DNA of 11,392 nt from Haemophilus parahaemolyticus (GCF_018373095.1 NZ_JAHAHT010000054.1:1-11392), one strand, 5' to 3'. Positions 1-6,886 are shown, counted from the stretch's first letter. Notes: a model not told the origin generated them from the letters alone. Program-made: numbers and translations.

Positions 1-29
1 TATTTATTTGCTTTTATTTCATACAACTT

Positions 30-44
30 GCGTAATGATTATCT
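30..44. promoter_or_regulatory. Weak Fur-box-like sequence upstream of glnA
   Basis: The minus strand reads AGATAATCATTACGC here, which agrees with the inverted-repeat Fur consensus TGATAATnATTATCA at about 10 of the 14 specified positions. The left half-site is good and the right half is degraded. It lies about 140 bases before the glnA start in very AT-rich DNA, where chance matches are common, and it could equally serve a gene beyond the left window edge. Weak suggestion only. Confidence 0.15.
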
Positions 45-113
45 TTTTATTGCATAAATTCTAACATCGCTCATCTCATTAAAGGAAATTTTCTGCTTTT
101 ATTAATGAAAATC

Positions 114-143
114 TCACTATTTAGTGAAGAGAAATGTTATTAT
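114..143 (+). promoter_or_regulatory. Candidate glnA promoter (extended -10) with overlapping palindrome
   Basis: TGTTATTAT at 135-143 matches an extended -10 element (TGn followed by TATTAT), with no good -35 hexamer at the normal distance. Where the -35 would lie there is a perfect 14-base palindrome, TCACTATTTAGTGA (114-127). That arrangement suits a promoter whose weak -35 region is covered by a dimeric regulator, but the regulator is not identifiable. It does not match the enteric NtrC consensus (GCAC, seven bases, GTGC). The predicted start near 150 gives a leader of about 34 bases. Confidence 0.35.
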
Positions 144-172
144 TTTACTTTATTTCACGTTGTGTATTTAAT

Positions 173-179
173 GAGGAAG
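173..179 (+). promoter_or_regulatory. glnA ribosome binding site
   Basis: GAGGAAG lies four bases before ATG at 184 and is a strong Shine-Dalgarno match that fixes the glnA start. Confidence 0.75.
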
Positions 180-183
180 CCAA

Positions 184-1611
184 ATGTCAAACACTAATGC
201 AATCGCAAACGTTGCAAGAATGATTCGTGAAAACGAAATCAAATTCGTTTTATTACGATTTACCGATATTAAGGGCAAGGAGCACGGTGTTTCTTTACCT
301 GTAAGCCTTGTTGCTGACGACCTTGAAGATCTTTTCGAAGAAGGCAAGATGTTCGACGGCTCATCAGTTGAAGGCTGGAAAGCTATCAACAAAGCAGATA
401 TGCTGTTAATGCCAATCCCTGAAACCGCTGTTATTGACCCATTCGCCCAAATCCCTACCCTCTCTATCCGCTGTAGCATCTACGACCCTAACACTATGCA
501 AAGTTACGACCGCGATCCGCGTTCTATCGCAATTCGTGCAGAAAACTTCTTAAAATCCACAGGGATCGCAGATAGCGTAATGTTCGGCCCAGAACCCGAA
601 TTCTTCTTATTTGATGATGTGCGTTTCTCAACCGATCCGCAAAACGTTTCTTATCATATTGATGATGTGGAAGCGATGTGGAACACCAATCGCAAATATG
701 AAAACGGCAATAATGCTTACCGTCCATTGAAAAAAGGTGGCTACTGTGCCGTTGCACCAATCGACACTGCACACGATATTCGTTCTGAAATGTGCTTAAT
801 TATGGAAGAGATGGGCTTAGTGATTGAAGCACACCACCACGAAGTGGCAACCGCAGGTCAAAACGAAATCGCAACTAAATTCAACAGTTTAACTTTAAAA
901 GCAGACGAAACCCAAATCTATAAATATGTGGTACAAAACGTAGCACTTGAACACGGCAAAACTGCGTGCTTTATGCCAAAACCATTCGCAGGCGACAATG
1001 GCTCAGGTATGCACTGTAATATGTCATTGAGCAAAGATGGTAAAAATGTGTTTATGGGCGACAAATACGCAGGCTTATCTGAAACAGCACTTTACTACAT
1101 CGGCGGTATCATCAAACACGCTAAAGCGTTGAATGCGTTTACCAACCCATCAACCAACTCATACAAACGCTTAGTACCCGGCTTTGAAGCCCCTGTGTTA
1201 TTAGCTTACTCGGCAAGTAACCGCTCGGCATCTATCCGTATTCCTGCGGTAACTAGCCCGAAAGCGACTCGCGTAGAAGCACGTTTCCCAGATCCATTAG
1301 CAAACCCATACTTATGTTTTGCAGCATTGTTAATGGCAGGTCTTGACGGTGTAATCAACAAAATCCACCCAGGCGATGCTATGGATAAAAACCTCTACGA
1401 TTTACCGCCAGAAGAGTTAAAAGAAATTCCTGCGGTAGCTAGTTCGTTAGGTGAAGCGTTAGATGCGTTAGCGGCAGATTTCGACTTCTTAACCCAAGGT
1501 GGCGTATTCAGCAAAGAATTTATCGAAGCCTACATCGGCATTCGTCGTAAAGAAGTAGAACGTTTAAATATGACTCCACACCCAGTGGAATTTGAGATGT
1601 ACTACGCTTAA
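184..1611 (+). CDS. glnA: Glutamine synthetase, type I (glnA)
   Basis: This cytoplasmic dodecameric enzyme joins ammonium to glutamate at the cost of ATP, giving glutamine. The 475-residue product has the usual GSI-beta length. An N-terminal beta-grasp domain carries FDGSS (57-61). The catalytic domain shows GPEPEFFLFD (135-144, metal-binding glutamates), NGSGMHCNMS (272-281, metal and substrate region) and NRSASIRIP (346-354, ATP and glutamate arginines). NLYDLPPEE (403-411) holds Tyr405, which corresponds to the tyrosine adenylylated by GlnE in the enteric enzyme, so covalent control is likely. ATG at 184 has a strong ribosome site. No glnL/glnG (ntrBC) gene follows; a hairpin closes the unit at 1685-1717, so the gene appears monocistronic. 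The downstream neighbour is convergent. Identity is very secure. Confidence 0.98.
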   Translation: MSNTNAIANVARMIRENEIKFVLLRFTDIKGKEHGVSLPVSLVADDLEDLFEEGKMFDGSSVEGWKAINKADMLLMPIPETAVIDPFAQIPTLSIRCSIYDPNTMQSYDRDPRSIAIRAENFLKSTGIADSVMFGPEPEFFLFDDVRFSTDPQNVSYHIDDVEAMWNTNRKYENGNNAYRPLKKGGYCAVAPIDTAHDIRSEMCLIMEEMGLVIEAHHHEVATAGQNEIATKFNSLTLKADETQIYKYVVQNVALEHGKTACFMPKPFAGDNGSGMHCNMSLSKDGKNVFMGDKYAGLSETALYYIGGIIKHAKALNAFTNPSTNSYKRLVPGFEAPVLLAYSASNRSASIRIPAVTSPKATRVEARFPDPLANPYLCFAALLMAGLDGVINKIHPGDAMDKNLYDLPPEELKEIPAVASSLGEALDALAADFDFLTQGGVFSKEFIEAYIGIRRKEVERLNMTPHPVEFEMYYA

Positions 1612-1638
1612 TTCTTTTACAAAATGACAAGCAAAATT

Positions 1639-1648
1639 AACCGCTTGT
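1639..1648 (-). repeat. DNA uptake signal sequence, Apl type
   Basis: The minus strand reads ACAAGCGGTT followed by AATTTTGC, the core and AT-rich tail of the uptake sequence of the A. pleuropneumoniae/Mannheimia branch. It lies just past the glnA stop. Its ACAAGC half is mirrored at 1627-1632, so it can form a weak dyad with GCTTGT at 1643-1648. Confidence 0.7.
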
Positions 1649-1684
1649 GTAAGCTCGCAAAATAAATTGCAAAAACACAAACAA

Positions 1685-1717
1685 AAACCCTCTTTAAATC
1701 AACTTTAAAGAGGGTTT
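1685..1717. terminator. Intrinsic terminator after glnA (bidirectional)
   Basis: A perfect 14-bp inverted repeat (AAACCCTCTTTAAA and its complement) surrounds a five-base loop, TCAAC. It lies 74 bases past the glnA stop. On the plus strand the stem ends in GGGTTTAAATTT. On the minus strand it ends in GGGTTTTTGTTT, a better U-tract. It can therefore close glnA and also stop leftward transcription. Confidence 0.85.
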
Positions 1718-1766
1718 AAATTTAGAACTTATAATCCTCATAAATTCTATTTCTTAAAACAGTCTC

Positions 1767-1796
1767 TTTTAGTACGATTCGCTCGTAGCCCTAAAA
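1767..1796. other. Bulged hairpin of unknown role
   Basis: TTTTAG-TACGA pairs with TCGTA-CTAAAA around the loop TTCGC, with three unpaired bases (GCC, 1788-1790) on the right arm, giving 11 pairs in all. No U-tract follows on either strand, so it is not a standard terminator. It may be part of a small RNA or of a decayed repeat element; neither is proved. Confidence 0.4.
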
Positions 1797-1905
1797 CGAC
1801 TCCTAATTATCCATTTTGTTACAAACAAGCCACTTATTTTGACTTGATTAATTTCTTGGCGACTGGTCAATATCACTCTGTATGTATTGCTGTATCATTA
1901 AATGA

Positions 1906-1938
1906 AAAAAGCAAGAAAAGGAACTTATCTTGCTTTTT
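1906..1938. terminator. Orphan terminator-like hairpin
   Basis: AAAAAGCAAGA (1906-1916) pairs perfectly with TCTTGCTTTTT (1928-1938) around an 11-base loop. U-runs follow the stem on both strands, so it should terminate in both directions. It is neither the first hairpin after glnA nor the first after the OPT gene. It is thus either a backup terminator or the 3' end of an unrecognised short transcript. Confidence 0.6.
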
Positions 1939-2004
1939 AGGGGGATGTTGCGCAGGTTTAGCAAAAATAAGCACTACCCCATACTTGCATAATAAACATA
2001 TAGA

Positions 2005-2041
2005 AAAACGCCCGTTTATATTCAGTATAAACAGGCGTTTT
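2005..2041 (-). terminator. Intrinsic terminator of the OPT transporter gene
   Basis: A 16-bp stem with one mismatch (AAAACGCC on the outside, GTTTATA on the inside) closes a five-base loop, 2021-2025. It begins 29 bases past the OPT stop in the direction of transcription and is followed on the minus strand by a U-run. Confidence 0.85.
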
Positions 2042-2070
2042 CAGCTATATTTTTGAATAATCAATCCTAA

Positions 2071-4068
2071 TTACGCTCTCTTCGCTCGCAACACGCGGCT
2101 AGCAAATAAGAATAAACTAAAGAGGAAGATCGCTAATCCAAGCACTTCCGCCGTGCCTTCCCAGTTTTCAAGATTTAAGGCAAGTGGTGCTTCAGAGCCA
2201 CCTGAACTAACGGAAGCAGCGATCACAAACGCTAACACCACACCCATCAAACTTTCGCCTACAATTAAGCCCGCAGAAAAGAGTGTACCGAAACGTTCTG
2301 CTTTAGCAGCCACTTCTTTATTACCCGTGCGTTTTGCATAGTTTGCGATATGACGGGTAATGAACCACGCTAAAAATGCCCCAATAATTACAGGCATATT
2401 GATTGATGGTGGTAAGTAGATACCGATACCCACGGCGATCACTGGCAAGCCGATTTTCTTGTCGCTGATTTTTTTCAAGAATGCATCAATCACAATCAAC
2501 ACGACACCTAAACCCACACCGCTTAAAATGTAAGTCCATCCCAGCTTGTTCGAGAAAATCCCTTGTGAAATGGTGGTCATAATCGTTGCTTGTGGTGCAG
2601 ATAACGCTTGTGCAGGATCCATATCAGGGCGAGGCAACGCACCGCTAAAACCGTAAGCGTGGTAGAGAATTTCAAGCACTGGGGCAATTACTAACGCACC
2701 GACGAAACAGCCGATAATCAAGGCAACTTGTTGTCTCCAAGGTGTCGCGTGAACGAGCAAGCCTGTTTTCAAATCTTGCAAGTTATCGTTTGAAATAGTC
2801 GCGGTAGTCAAAACGATAGATGCGGTGAAGAGCGTTAAAGCAGTCAAAAATTTCTGACCATCTACCGTTTCAAATAAACCTGCAGAGTTACCGATAGCCA
2901 CTAACACCAACGAAATCACGATCACCGAAATAATCCCGATGCCTGAAATTGGACTTGAAGATGATCCCACTAAGCCCGCCATATAACCTGAAGCAGCCGC
3001 GACGAAGAAGCCAATAAAGACCGCTAAGAAGGTACAAACCACCACCAATAACACCGCTAACTCTGGTGAAATTGGAGCAACGGCGATGAAGTGATAGAGT
3101 GAAATCACAATCAAAGCAACCGTTGCGATTAAGATATAAATCATCGTTTTTGGCGAAAGGTCGATATCAATGCGTTCCACCGATTCGCCCGCATTGCCTT
3201 TTAACATACGGAACGAATGCACCATCCCTTCAATCATCGGTTTCATCAAAATTAACAACGTCCAAATGGCTGCAATCCCAATGGTTCCCACGCCGATAAA
3301 ACGCACTTTGGTTTTCCAAACCGTCATTGCTACATCCACCATATTCGCATCCGCTGCAATATCTGCGTGTGCGGTAAAATACGGCACAGCAACGCCCCAA
3401 GTAAGGACTACACCCAGCAACATCGCCAAACCGCCTACGATACCGATTAAGTAACCCGCACCGACTAACGCCAATGAGAAGCCCATCGGTAGTTGGAACA
3501 TGGCTTTACCACTGCTTACCCACGCACTTGCACCATCTGCCACTATGCGTAAGCCATTAGTAAAAAAGGCGACCGTTGCCGCAAAAATCCCACCGTAAGC
3601 AATATCTTTCACGCCGCTATCGCCCTCTCCGTGATTGCCCGCCTTGAGAATTTCTGCCGCAGCCACGCCTTCAGGATAAGGTAAATCACTATTCACGACC
3701 ATTGCACGACGAAGCGGAATGGTAAACAACACGCCTAATGTACCACCTGCGGCACAAATCAACATTGTTTGCCAGAATGGAAAATCTTGCCAATAGCCCA
3801 TCATCAACAAACCTGGTAACACAAAAATCACGGACGACAGCGTTCCCGCAGAAGACGCCTGTGTTTGTACCATATTGTTTTCAAGAATGCTGGAATCTTT
3901 AAAGAATTTCAGCACCGCCATAGAAATCACTGCAGCAGGAATGGAAGATGCAAAGGTCATCCCTACTTTCAGCCCTAGATAGACGTTTGATGCGGTAAAC
4001 AGCACCGTTATTAACGCCCCCAACACCATCCCCCGCAGGGTTAGCTCTTTCAAATTATCATTATGCAT
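2071..4068 (-). CDS. OPT-family oligopeptide transporter
   Basis: This inner-membrane secondary transporter belongs to the prokaryotic branch of the OPT family (TIGR00728/TIGR00733 type). Members import oligopeptides, and some relatives carry metal chelates. The substrate here cannot be read from the sequence. The 665-residue protein is hydrophobic almost throughout, with roughly 14-16 membrane segments. Family signatures are GLKVGMTFASSIP (32-44), NNMVQTQASSAGTLSS (64-79), SDLPYPEG (127-134), YMAGLVGSSSSPISG (362-376) and ISNDNLQDLKTG (425-436). ATG at 4068 is chosen because AAAGGA sits seven bases upstream; the frame can be extended to a TTG at 4086, but that start would lie before this ribosome site and lacks one of its own. 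The gene has its own leader of about 240 bases and its own terminator, so it appears monocistronic. Confidence 0.93.
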   Translation of the reverse strand: MHNDNLKELTLRGMVLGALITVLFTASNVYLGLKVGMTFASSIPAAVISMAVLKFFKDSSILENNMVQTQASSAGTLSSVIFVLPGLLMMGYWQDFPFWQTMLICAAGGTLGVLFTIPLRRAMVVNSDLPYPEGVAAAEILKAGNHGEGDSGVKDIAYGGIFAATVAFFTNGLRIVADGASAWVSSGKAMFQLPMGFSLALVGAGYLIGIVGGLAMLLGVVLTWGVAVPYFTAHADIAADANMVDVAMTVWKTKVRFIGVGTIGIAAIWTLLILMKPMIEGMVHSFRMLKGNAGESVERIDIDLSPKTMIYILIATVALIVISLYHFIAVAPISPELAVLLVVVCTFLAVFIGFFVAAASGYMAGLVGSSSSPISGIGIISVIVISLVLVAIGNSAGLFETVDGQKFLTALTLFTASIVLTTATISNDNLQDLKTGLLVHATPWRQQVALIIGCFVGALVIAPVLEILYHAYGFSGALPRPDMDPAQALSAPQATIMTTISQGIFSNKLGWTYILSGVGLGVVLIVIDAFLKKISDKKIGLPVIAVGIGIYLPPSINMPVIIGAFLAWFITRHIANYAKRTGNKEVAAKAERFGTLFSAGLIVGESLMGVVLAFVIAASVSSGGSEAPLALNLENWEGTAEVLGLAIFLFSLFLFASRVLRAKRA

Positions 4069-4075
4069 AATGCGT

Positions 4076-4081
4076 TCCTTT
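4076..4081 (-). promoter_or_regulatory. Ribosome binding site deciding the OPT start
   Basis: The minus strand reads AAAGGA, seven bases before ATG at 4068. It selects this ATG over the in-frame TTG at 4086. Confidence 0.7.
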
Positions 4082-4201
4082 ATCAAAAATAAACGGAGTT
4101 ACCTTCGCAGAAAATGCTAGATTTTTCAAGCCTTGTTTAAAGAAAATATCCCAAATTTTAGTAATGAAAAAATTTTGTGCTGGGAAATAAAGTAAGTACA
4201 G

Positions 4202-4246
4202 ATAATATCACCTAAATCTATCAGGATATTATTGAGAGTAATTATA
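4202..4246 (-). promoter_or_regulatory. Candidate OPT promoter -10 with a downstream dyad
   Basis: On the minus strand a consensus TATAAT lies at 4246-4241, without a good -35 hexamer. Just inside the predicted transcript is a perfect 8-bp dyad, ATAATATC (4202-4209) with GATATTAT (4225-4232), arms 15 bases apart. A dyad immediately downstream of a -10 element is a plausible repressor operator. The predicted leader would be about 165 bases. The DNA is AT-rich, so a chance TATAAT is possible. Confidence 0.3.
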
Positions 4247-4275
4247 AGAATAGAAACATTCAATAGCCTTAATAT

Positions 4276-4304
4276 AAAAATGGTCGAGTAATTCGACCAT
4301 TTTT
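4276..4304 (-). terminator. Intrinsic terminator of the tldD-fmt unit
   Basis: A perfect 12-bp inverted repeat, AAAAATGGTCGA with its complement, surrounds the loop GTAAT. It starts five bases past the fmt stop and ends in a U-run on the minus strand. The stem is symmetric enough to work both ways. Confidence 0.88.
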
Positions 4305-4308
4305 ATGC

Positions 4309-5262
4309 TTAAACCAACTGCTCACCCACCTTAAACCAATCTGCTCGTCCGTTTAAGAAATCTTGTACTGACATCGGTTTTTTGCCTTGCGGTTGGAGTT
4401 GGATAATATTCAATACGCCATCTTGAGTCGCAATTTGTAAACCTGTTTTGTCGAAAGCAATCACAGTGCCAAGGGCTTTTTCTTGATGTGGCAATACATT
4501 AGCTTGATAAACTTTTACTCGTTCTTCATTGCCATTTACGTTCACGGTTAAGAATGCAATTGGGGCTGGGTTGAAGGCTCGGATATTGCGTTCCAGCTGA
4601 CAAGCGGGCAAATTCCAGTCTAATTTTGCTTCTTCTTTAGTAAGTTTTTCGGCATAGTTTGCTAAATTGTCGTCCTGTTTTTCAGGCTTGAATTGTTGGC
4701 TTTCTAGCCCGTTTAATACTTCTAACAATGCAGGTGGTGCAAGCTCAGCCAGTTTTTGATAGAGCAAAGCTGATGTTTCGGTCGGCAAAATATCGGTGTA
4801 TACTTTGTGCAACATATCACCTGTGTCTAAGCCAATGTCCATCTGCATAATGGTTACCCCCGTTTGGCTGTCGCCTGCCCAAATTGCACGTTGAATAGGA
4901 GCAGCCCCGCGCCAACGTGGAAGAATAGAACCGTGCACATTCAGACAGCCATATTTTGGGGCATTCAACACTGCCTTTGGTAAAATTAAGCCGTAAGCCA
5001 CTACGACCATCACATCCGCATTCAAGGCTTTTAATTCTTCTTGAGCCTCTTCTTTACGTAATGATTTTGGTTGATAAACAGGAATATTATGTACTTCGGC
5101 AAGCTGTTTTACGGGGCTTGCTTGCAGTTTCTTGCCACGTCCCGCAGGTTTATCTGGCTGGGTGTAAACGGCGATGACATTGTGTTCTGAATCAAGCAGT
5201 GCTTGTAAATGTTGGGCTGCAAAATCAGGCGTACCCGCAAAGATAATATTTAGTTTTGACAT
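4309..5262 (-). CDS. fmt: Methionyl-tRNA formyltransferase (fmt)
   Basis: Fmt transfers a formyl group from 10-formyltetrahydrofolate to Met on initiator tRNA, preparing it for translation initiation. The 317-residue length is normal. The N-terminal hydrolase domain begins with the typical LNIIFAGTPDFAA (4-16). NVHGSILPRWRGAAPI (108-123) carries catalytic Asn108 and His110, and GLDTGDM (144-150) carries catalytic Asp146. The C-terminal tRNA-binding domain includes the WNLP and RAFNP stretch. I place the start at ATG 5262 because family proteins begin at this point. A 19-residue upstream extension to a TTG at 5319 does not resemble Fmt. The ribosome site at 5262 is weak. The gene follows tldD by 64 bases and shares its terminator. 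The usual partner def (peptide deformylase) is not beside it, unlike in many bacteria. Confidence 0.96.
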   Translation of the reverse strand: MSKLNIIFAGTPDFAAQHLQALLDSEHNVIAVYTQPDKPAGRGKKLQASPVKQLAEVHNIPVYQPKSLRKEEAQEELKALNADVMVVVAYGLILPKAVLNAPKYGCLNVHGSILPRWRGAAPIQRAIWAGDSQTGVTIMQMDIGLDTGDMLHKVYTDILPTETSALLYQKLAELAPPALLEVLNGLESQQFKPEKQDDNLANYAEKLTKEEAKLDWNLPACQLERNIRAFNPAPIAFLTVNVNGNEERVKVYQANVLPHQEKALGTVIAFDKTGLQIATQDGVLNIIQLQPQGKKPMSVQDFLNGRADWFKVGEQLV

Positions 5263-5326
5263 ATATTTAATATTATTAAGTAAATAATAGTTAGCATGAC
5301 TAAAATGGAAAGGAGTCAAAAGGCTT

Positions 5327-6787
5327 TTACCCCCTTCCCCCCACGGTAATCTTATCCAATTTCACTGTTGGTTGTCCGACACCCACTGGCACGCTTTGCC
5401 CTTCTTTGCCACAAGTACCGATACCTGGGTCGATTTCCATTTTTTTGCCGACCATTGAAACTTGTTGCATCGCATCAATCCCGCTACCGATTAAAGTTGC
5501 GCCCGTTACAGGTTTAGTGATTTTACCTTTCTCAATTAAGTAAGCTTCTGCGGTGGAGAACACAAATTTGCCCGAGGTAATGTCCACTTGTCCGCCGCTG
5601 AAATGCGGGGCGTAGATGCCGTATTCGACCGATTCGATCATCTCGTCAAATTCATGGTTGCCTTCGGTAAGGTAAGTATTCGTCATTCGTGGCATTGGCA
5701 AGTGGGCATAAGATTCACGTCTGCCGTTGCCTGTTGGAGCCACGCCCATTAAACGGGCATTGAGCTTGTCTTGCAAATAGCCTTTCAAGATGCCGTTTTC
5801 GATCAACACATTACGTTGAGAAGGCACGCCTTCATCATCAACCGTCATTGAACCGCGGGCATTCTGGATTGTACCGTCATCGACAATAGTACAAAGTGGT
5901 GAAGTCACTAACTCACCAATTTTGCCTGTAAACAACGAAGATTCTTTACGGTTGAAATCGCCTTCCAGTCCGTGTCCAACCGCTTCATGTAATAAAATGC
6001 CCGGCCAGCCCGCACCGAGTACAATTGGCATTGTTCCCGCAGGAGCAGGCATTGCGCCCAAGTTCACTAACGCCATTCGCACCGCTTCTTTCGCTAAATA
6101 TTCCGCACGGTTGTAGCCAACCATTTCGCCGTTGATGATGTGTGGCTCTAAGAAGAAATTTAAGCCATAGCGACCGCCCATACCGGATGAGCCACGTTCA
6201 CGCTTGCCATTTTCCTCCACCAATACCGATACTGACAAACGCACCAGCGGGCGAATATCTGCCGCTAACGTGCCATCAGTTGCAGCGACTAACATCTCTT
6301 CATAAATCGCCGATACATTCGCATTCACTTGCACCACTCGAGGATCTTCGGCACGAGCCACTTTATCAACTAAGTGCAGTAAGTCCACTTTCTGCTCACG
6401 GCTTAAAGTTTCAAGCGGATTGATTGCTGCATAACGCTGGCAAGCGGTCGTTTCTTTGAAATTTTTTACCAATAATTGACCGCTTTCGCTGCTGATAGAA
6501 CGTGCCGCTTCAGCACATTGATTGAGCTGGCTCAAGCCGATTTGGTCAGCATAGGCAAAGCCCGTTTTCTCGCCTGAGACAGCACGCACGCCAAAGCCGC
6601 GGTCGATATAAAAGCCACCTTCTTTGATAATGGAATCTTCCAACGCCCAACTTTCATCTTGACTGAGTTGGAAATAGAGATCCGCATAGTCAATTTGACG
6701 GCTAGAGAAGTGATCTAATACTTGAGAAAGGTGTAAAAGCTCCACGCCACTTGGGGCAAGTAAGCTTTCTGAGACTTGTTTTAACAT
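5327..6787 (-). CDS. tldD: TldD metalloprotease subunit
   Basis: TldD forms a heteromeric cytoplasmic zinc protease with TldE/PmbA. In E. coli the pair degrades the CcdA antitoxin and matures microcin B17 and related peptides; its housekeeping role is less clear. The 486-residue length is typical. The zinc-binding HExxxH motif is HEAVGH at 267-272, preceded by GAGWPGILL (258-266). Family stretches RGFGVRAV (63-70), NARGSMTVDDEGVP and the glycine-rich C-terminal end (GTCGKEGQSVPVGVGQP) are intact. ATG at 6787 has GGAA about six bases upstream. It is likely the first gene of a tldD-fmt unit, with a candidate promoter at 6823-6831. The partner pmbA/tldE is not in this window; in many genomes it lies elsewhere. 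Two uptake cores in opposite orientation lie inside the gene (6440-6486). Confidence 0.96.
   Translation of the reverse strand: MLKQVSESLLAPSGVELLHLSQVLDHFSSRQIDYADLYFQLSQDESWALEDSIIKEGGFYIDRGFGVRAVSGEKTGFAYADQIGLSQLNQCAEAARSISSESGQLLVKNFKETTACQRYAAINPLETLSREQKVDLLHLVDKVARAEDPRVVQVNANVSAIYEEMLVAATDGTLAADIRPLVRLSVSVLVEENGKRERGSSGMGGRYGLNFFLEPHIINGEMVGYNRAEYLAKEAVRMALVNLGAMPAPAGTMPIVLGAGWPGILLHEAVGHGLEGDFNRKESSLFTGKIGELVTSPLCTIVDDGTIQNARGSMTVDDEGVPSQRNVLIENGILKGYLQDKLNARLMGVAPTGNGRRESYAHLPMPRMTNTYLTEGNHEFDEMIESVEYGIYAPHFSGGQVDITSGKFVFSTAEAYLIEKGKITKPVTGATLIGSGIDAMQQVSMVGKKMEIDPGIGTCGKEGQSVPVGVGQPTVKLDKITVGGRG
6440..6486. repeat. Inverted pair of uptake-sequence cores inside tldD
   Basis: GCAAGCGGTC (6440-6449, plus) and AAAGCGGTC on the minus strand (6478-6486) face each other across about 28 bases. 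Each differs from ACAAGCGGTC at one or two positions. Both lie within tldD codons 101-116, a poorly conserved part of the protein where such insertions would be tolerated. Confidence 0.55.
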
Positions 6788-6822
6788 AGAAATTCCGAAT
6801 TAAAATGGAAAAAATTTTGCGA

Positions 6823-6831
6823 ATTTTAGCA
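6823..6831 (-). promoter_or_regulatory. Candidate tldD promoter, extended -10
   Basis: The minus strand reads TGCTAAAAT, an extended -10 of the TGn plus TAAAAT form, about 36 bases ahead of the tldD ATG. No clear -35 is present. The expected -35 area contains the uptake core at 6839-6848. Confidence 0.4.
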
Positions 6832-6838
6832 TAAATTC

Positions 6839-6848
6839 GACCGCTTGA
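6839..6848 (-). repeat. DNA uptake signal sequence, Apl type
   Basis: The minus strand reads TCAAGCGGTC followed by GAATTT, one base from the ACAAGCGGTC core. It sits in the tldD upstream region. Confidence 0.6.
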
Positions 6849-6886
6849 TGGGGGGATTTCTGAGGAGAATAATTACTCTCAACAAG

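Larger units (their letters stand above)
1612..2070. other. Gene-poor convergent intergenic region rich in hairpins
   Basis: These 459 bases separate the convergent ends of glnA and the OPT gene. I find no credible protein gene: the longest open frame (1844-2056, plus) has a composition unlike a protein and runs through two hairpins. The region holds an uptake sequence (1639-1648), a 14-bp perfect hairpin (1685-1717), a bulged 11-bp hairpin (1767-1796), an odd palindrome TTTGT-T-ACAAA (1815-1825), an 11-bp perfect hairpin with U-runs on both strands (1906-1938) and the OPT terminator (2005-2041). Two terminators would be enough, so the middle part may encode a small RNA or be a decayed repeat element. 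No convincing promoter was found on either strand. Confidence 0.5.

Noticed and set aside
173..1611. Sigma-54 and NtrC control of glnA as in enterics
   Set aside because: No GG-N10-GC element at -24/-12 and no GCAC-N7-GTGC site were found in the 183 upstream bases.
1844..2056. Open frame of 70 codons between glnA and the OPT gene
   Set aside because: It starts with ATT rather than ATG, has no ribosome site, runs through two terminator-type hairpins and matches no family I recognise.
4069..4086. N-terminal extension of the OPT transporter to a TTG codon
   Set aside because: AAAGGA lies inside this stretch, at proper distance from ATG 4068, so it is a ribosome site and not coding.
4600..4609. 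ACAAGCGGGC inside fmt as an uptake sequence
   Set aside because: It has G in place of the key T of the GGT core, so it would probably not be recognised; it may be a decayed copy.
5263..5319. N-terminal extension of Fmt to a TTG codon
   Set aside because: Fmt proteins begin at the MSKLNIIFAGTPDF position; the extra 19 residues are not family-like and come from AT-rich spacer.
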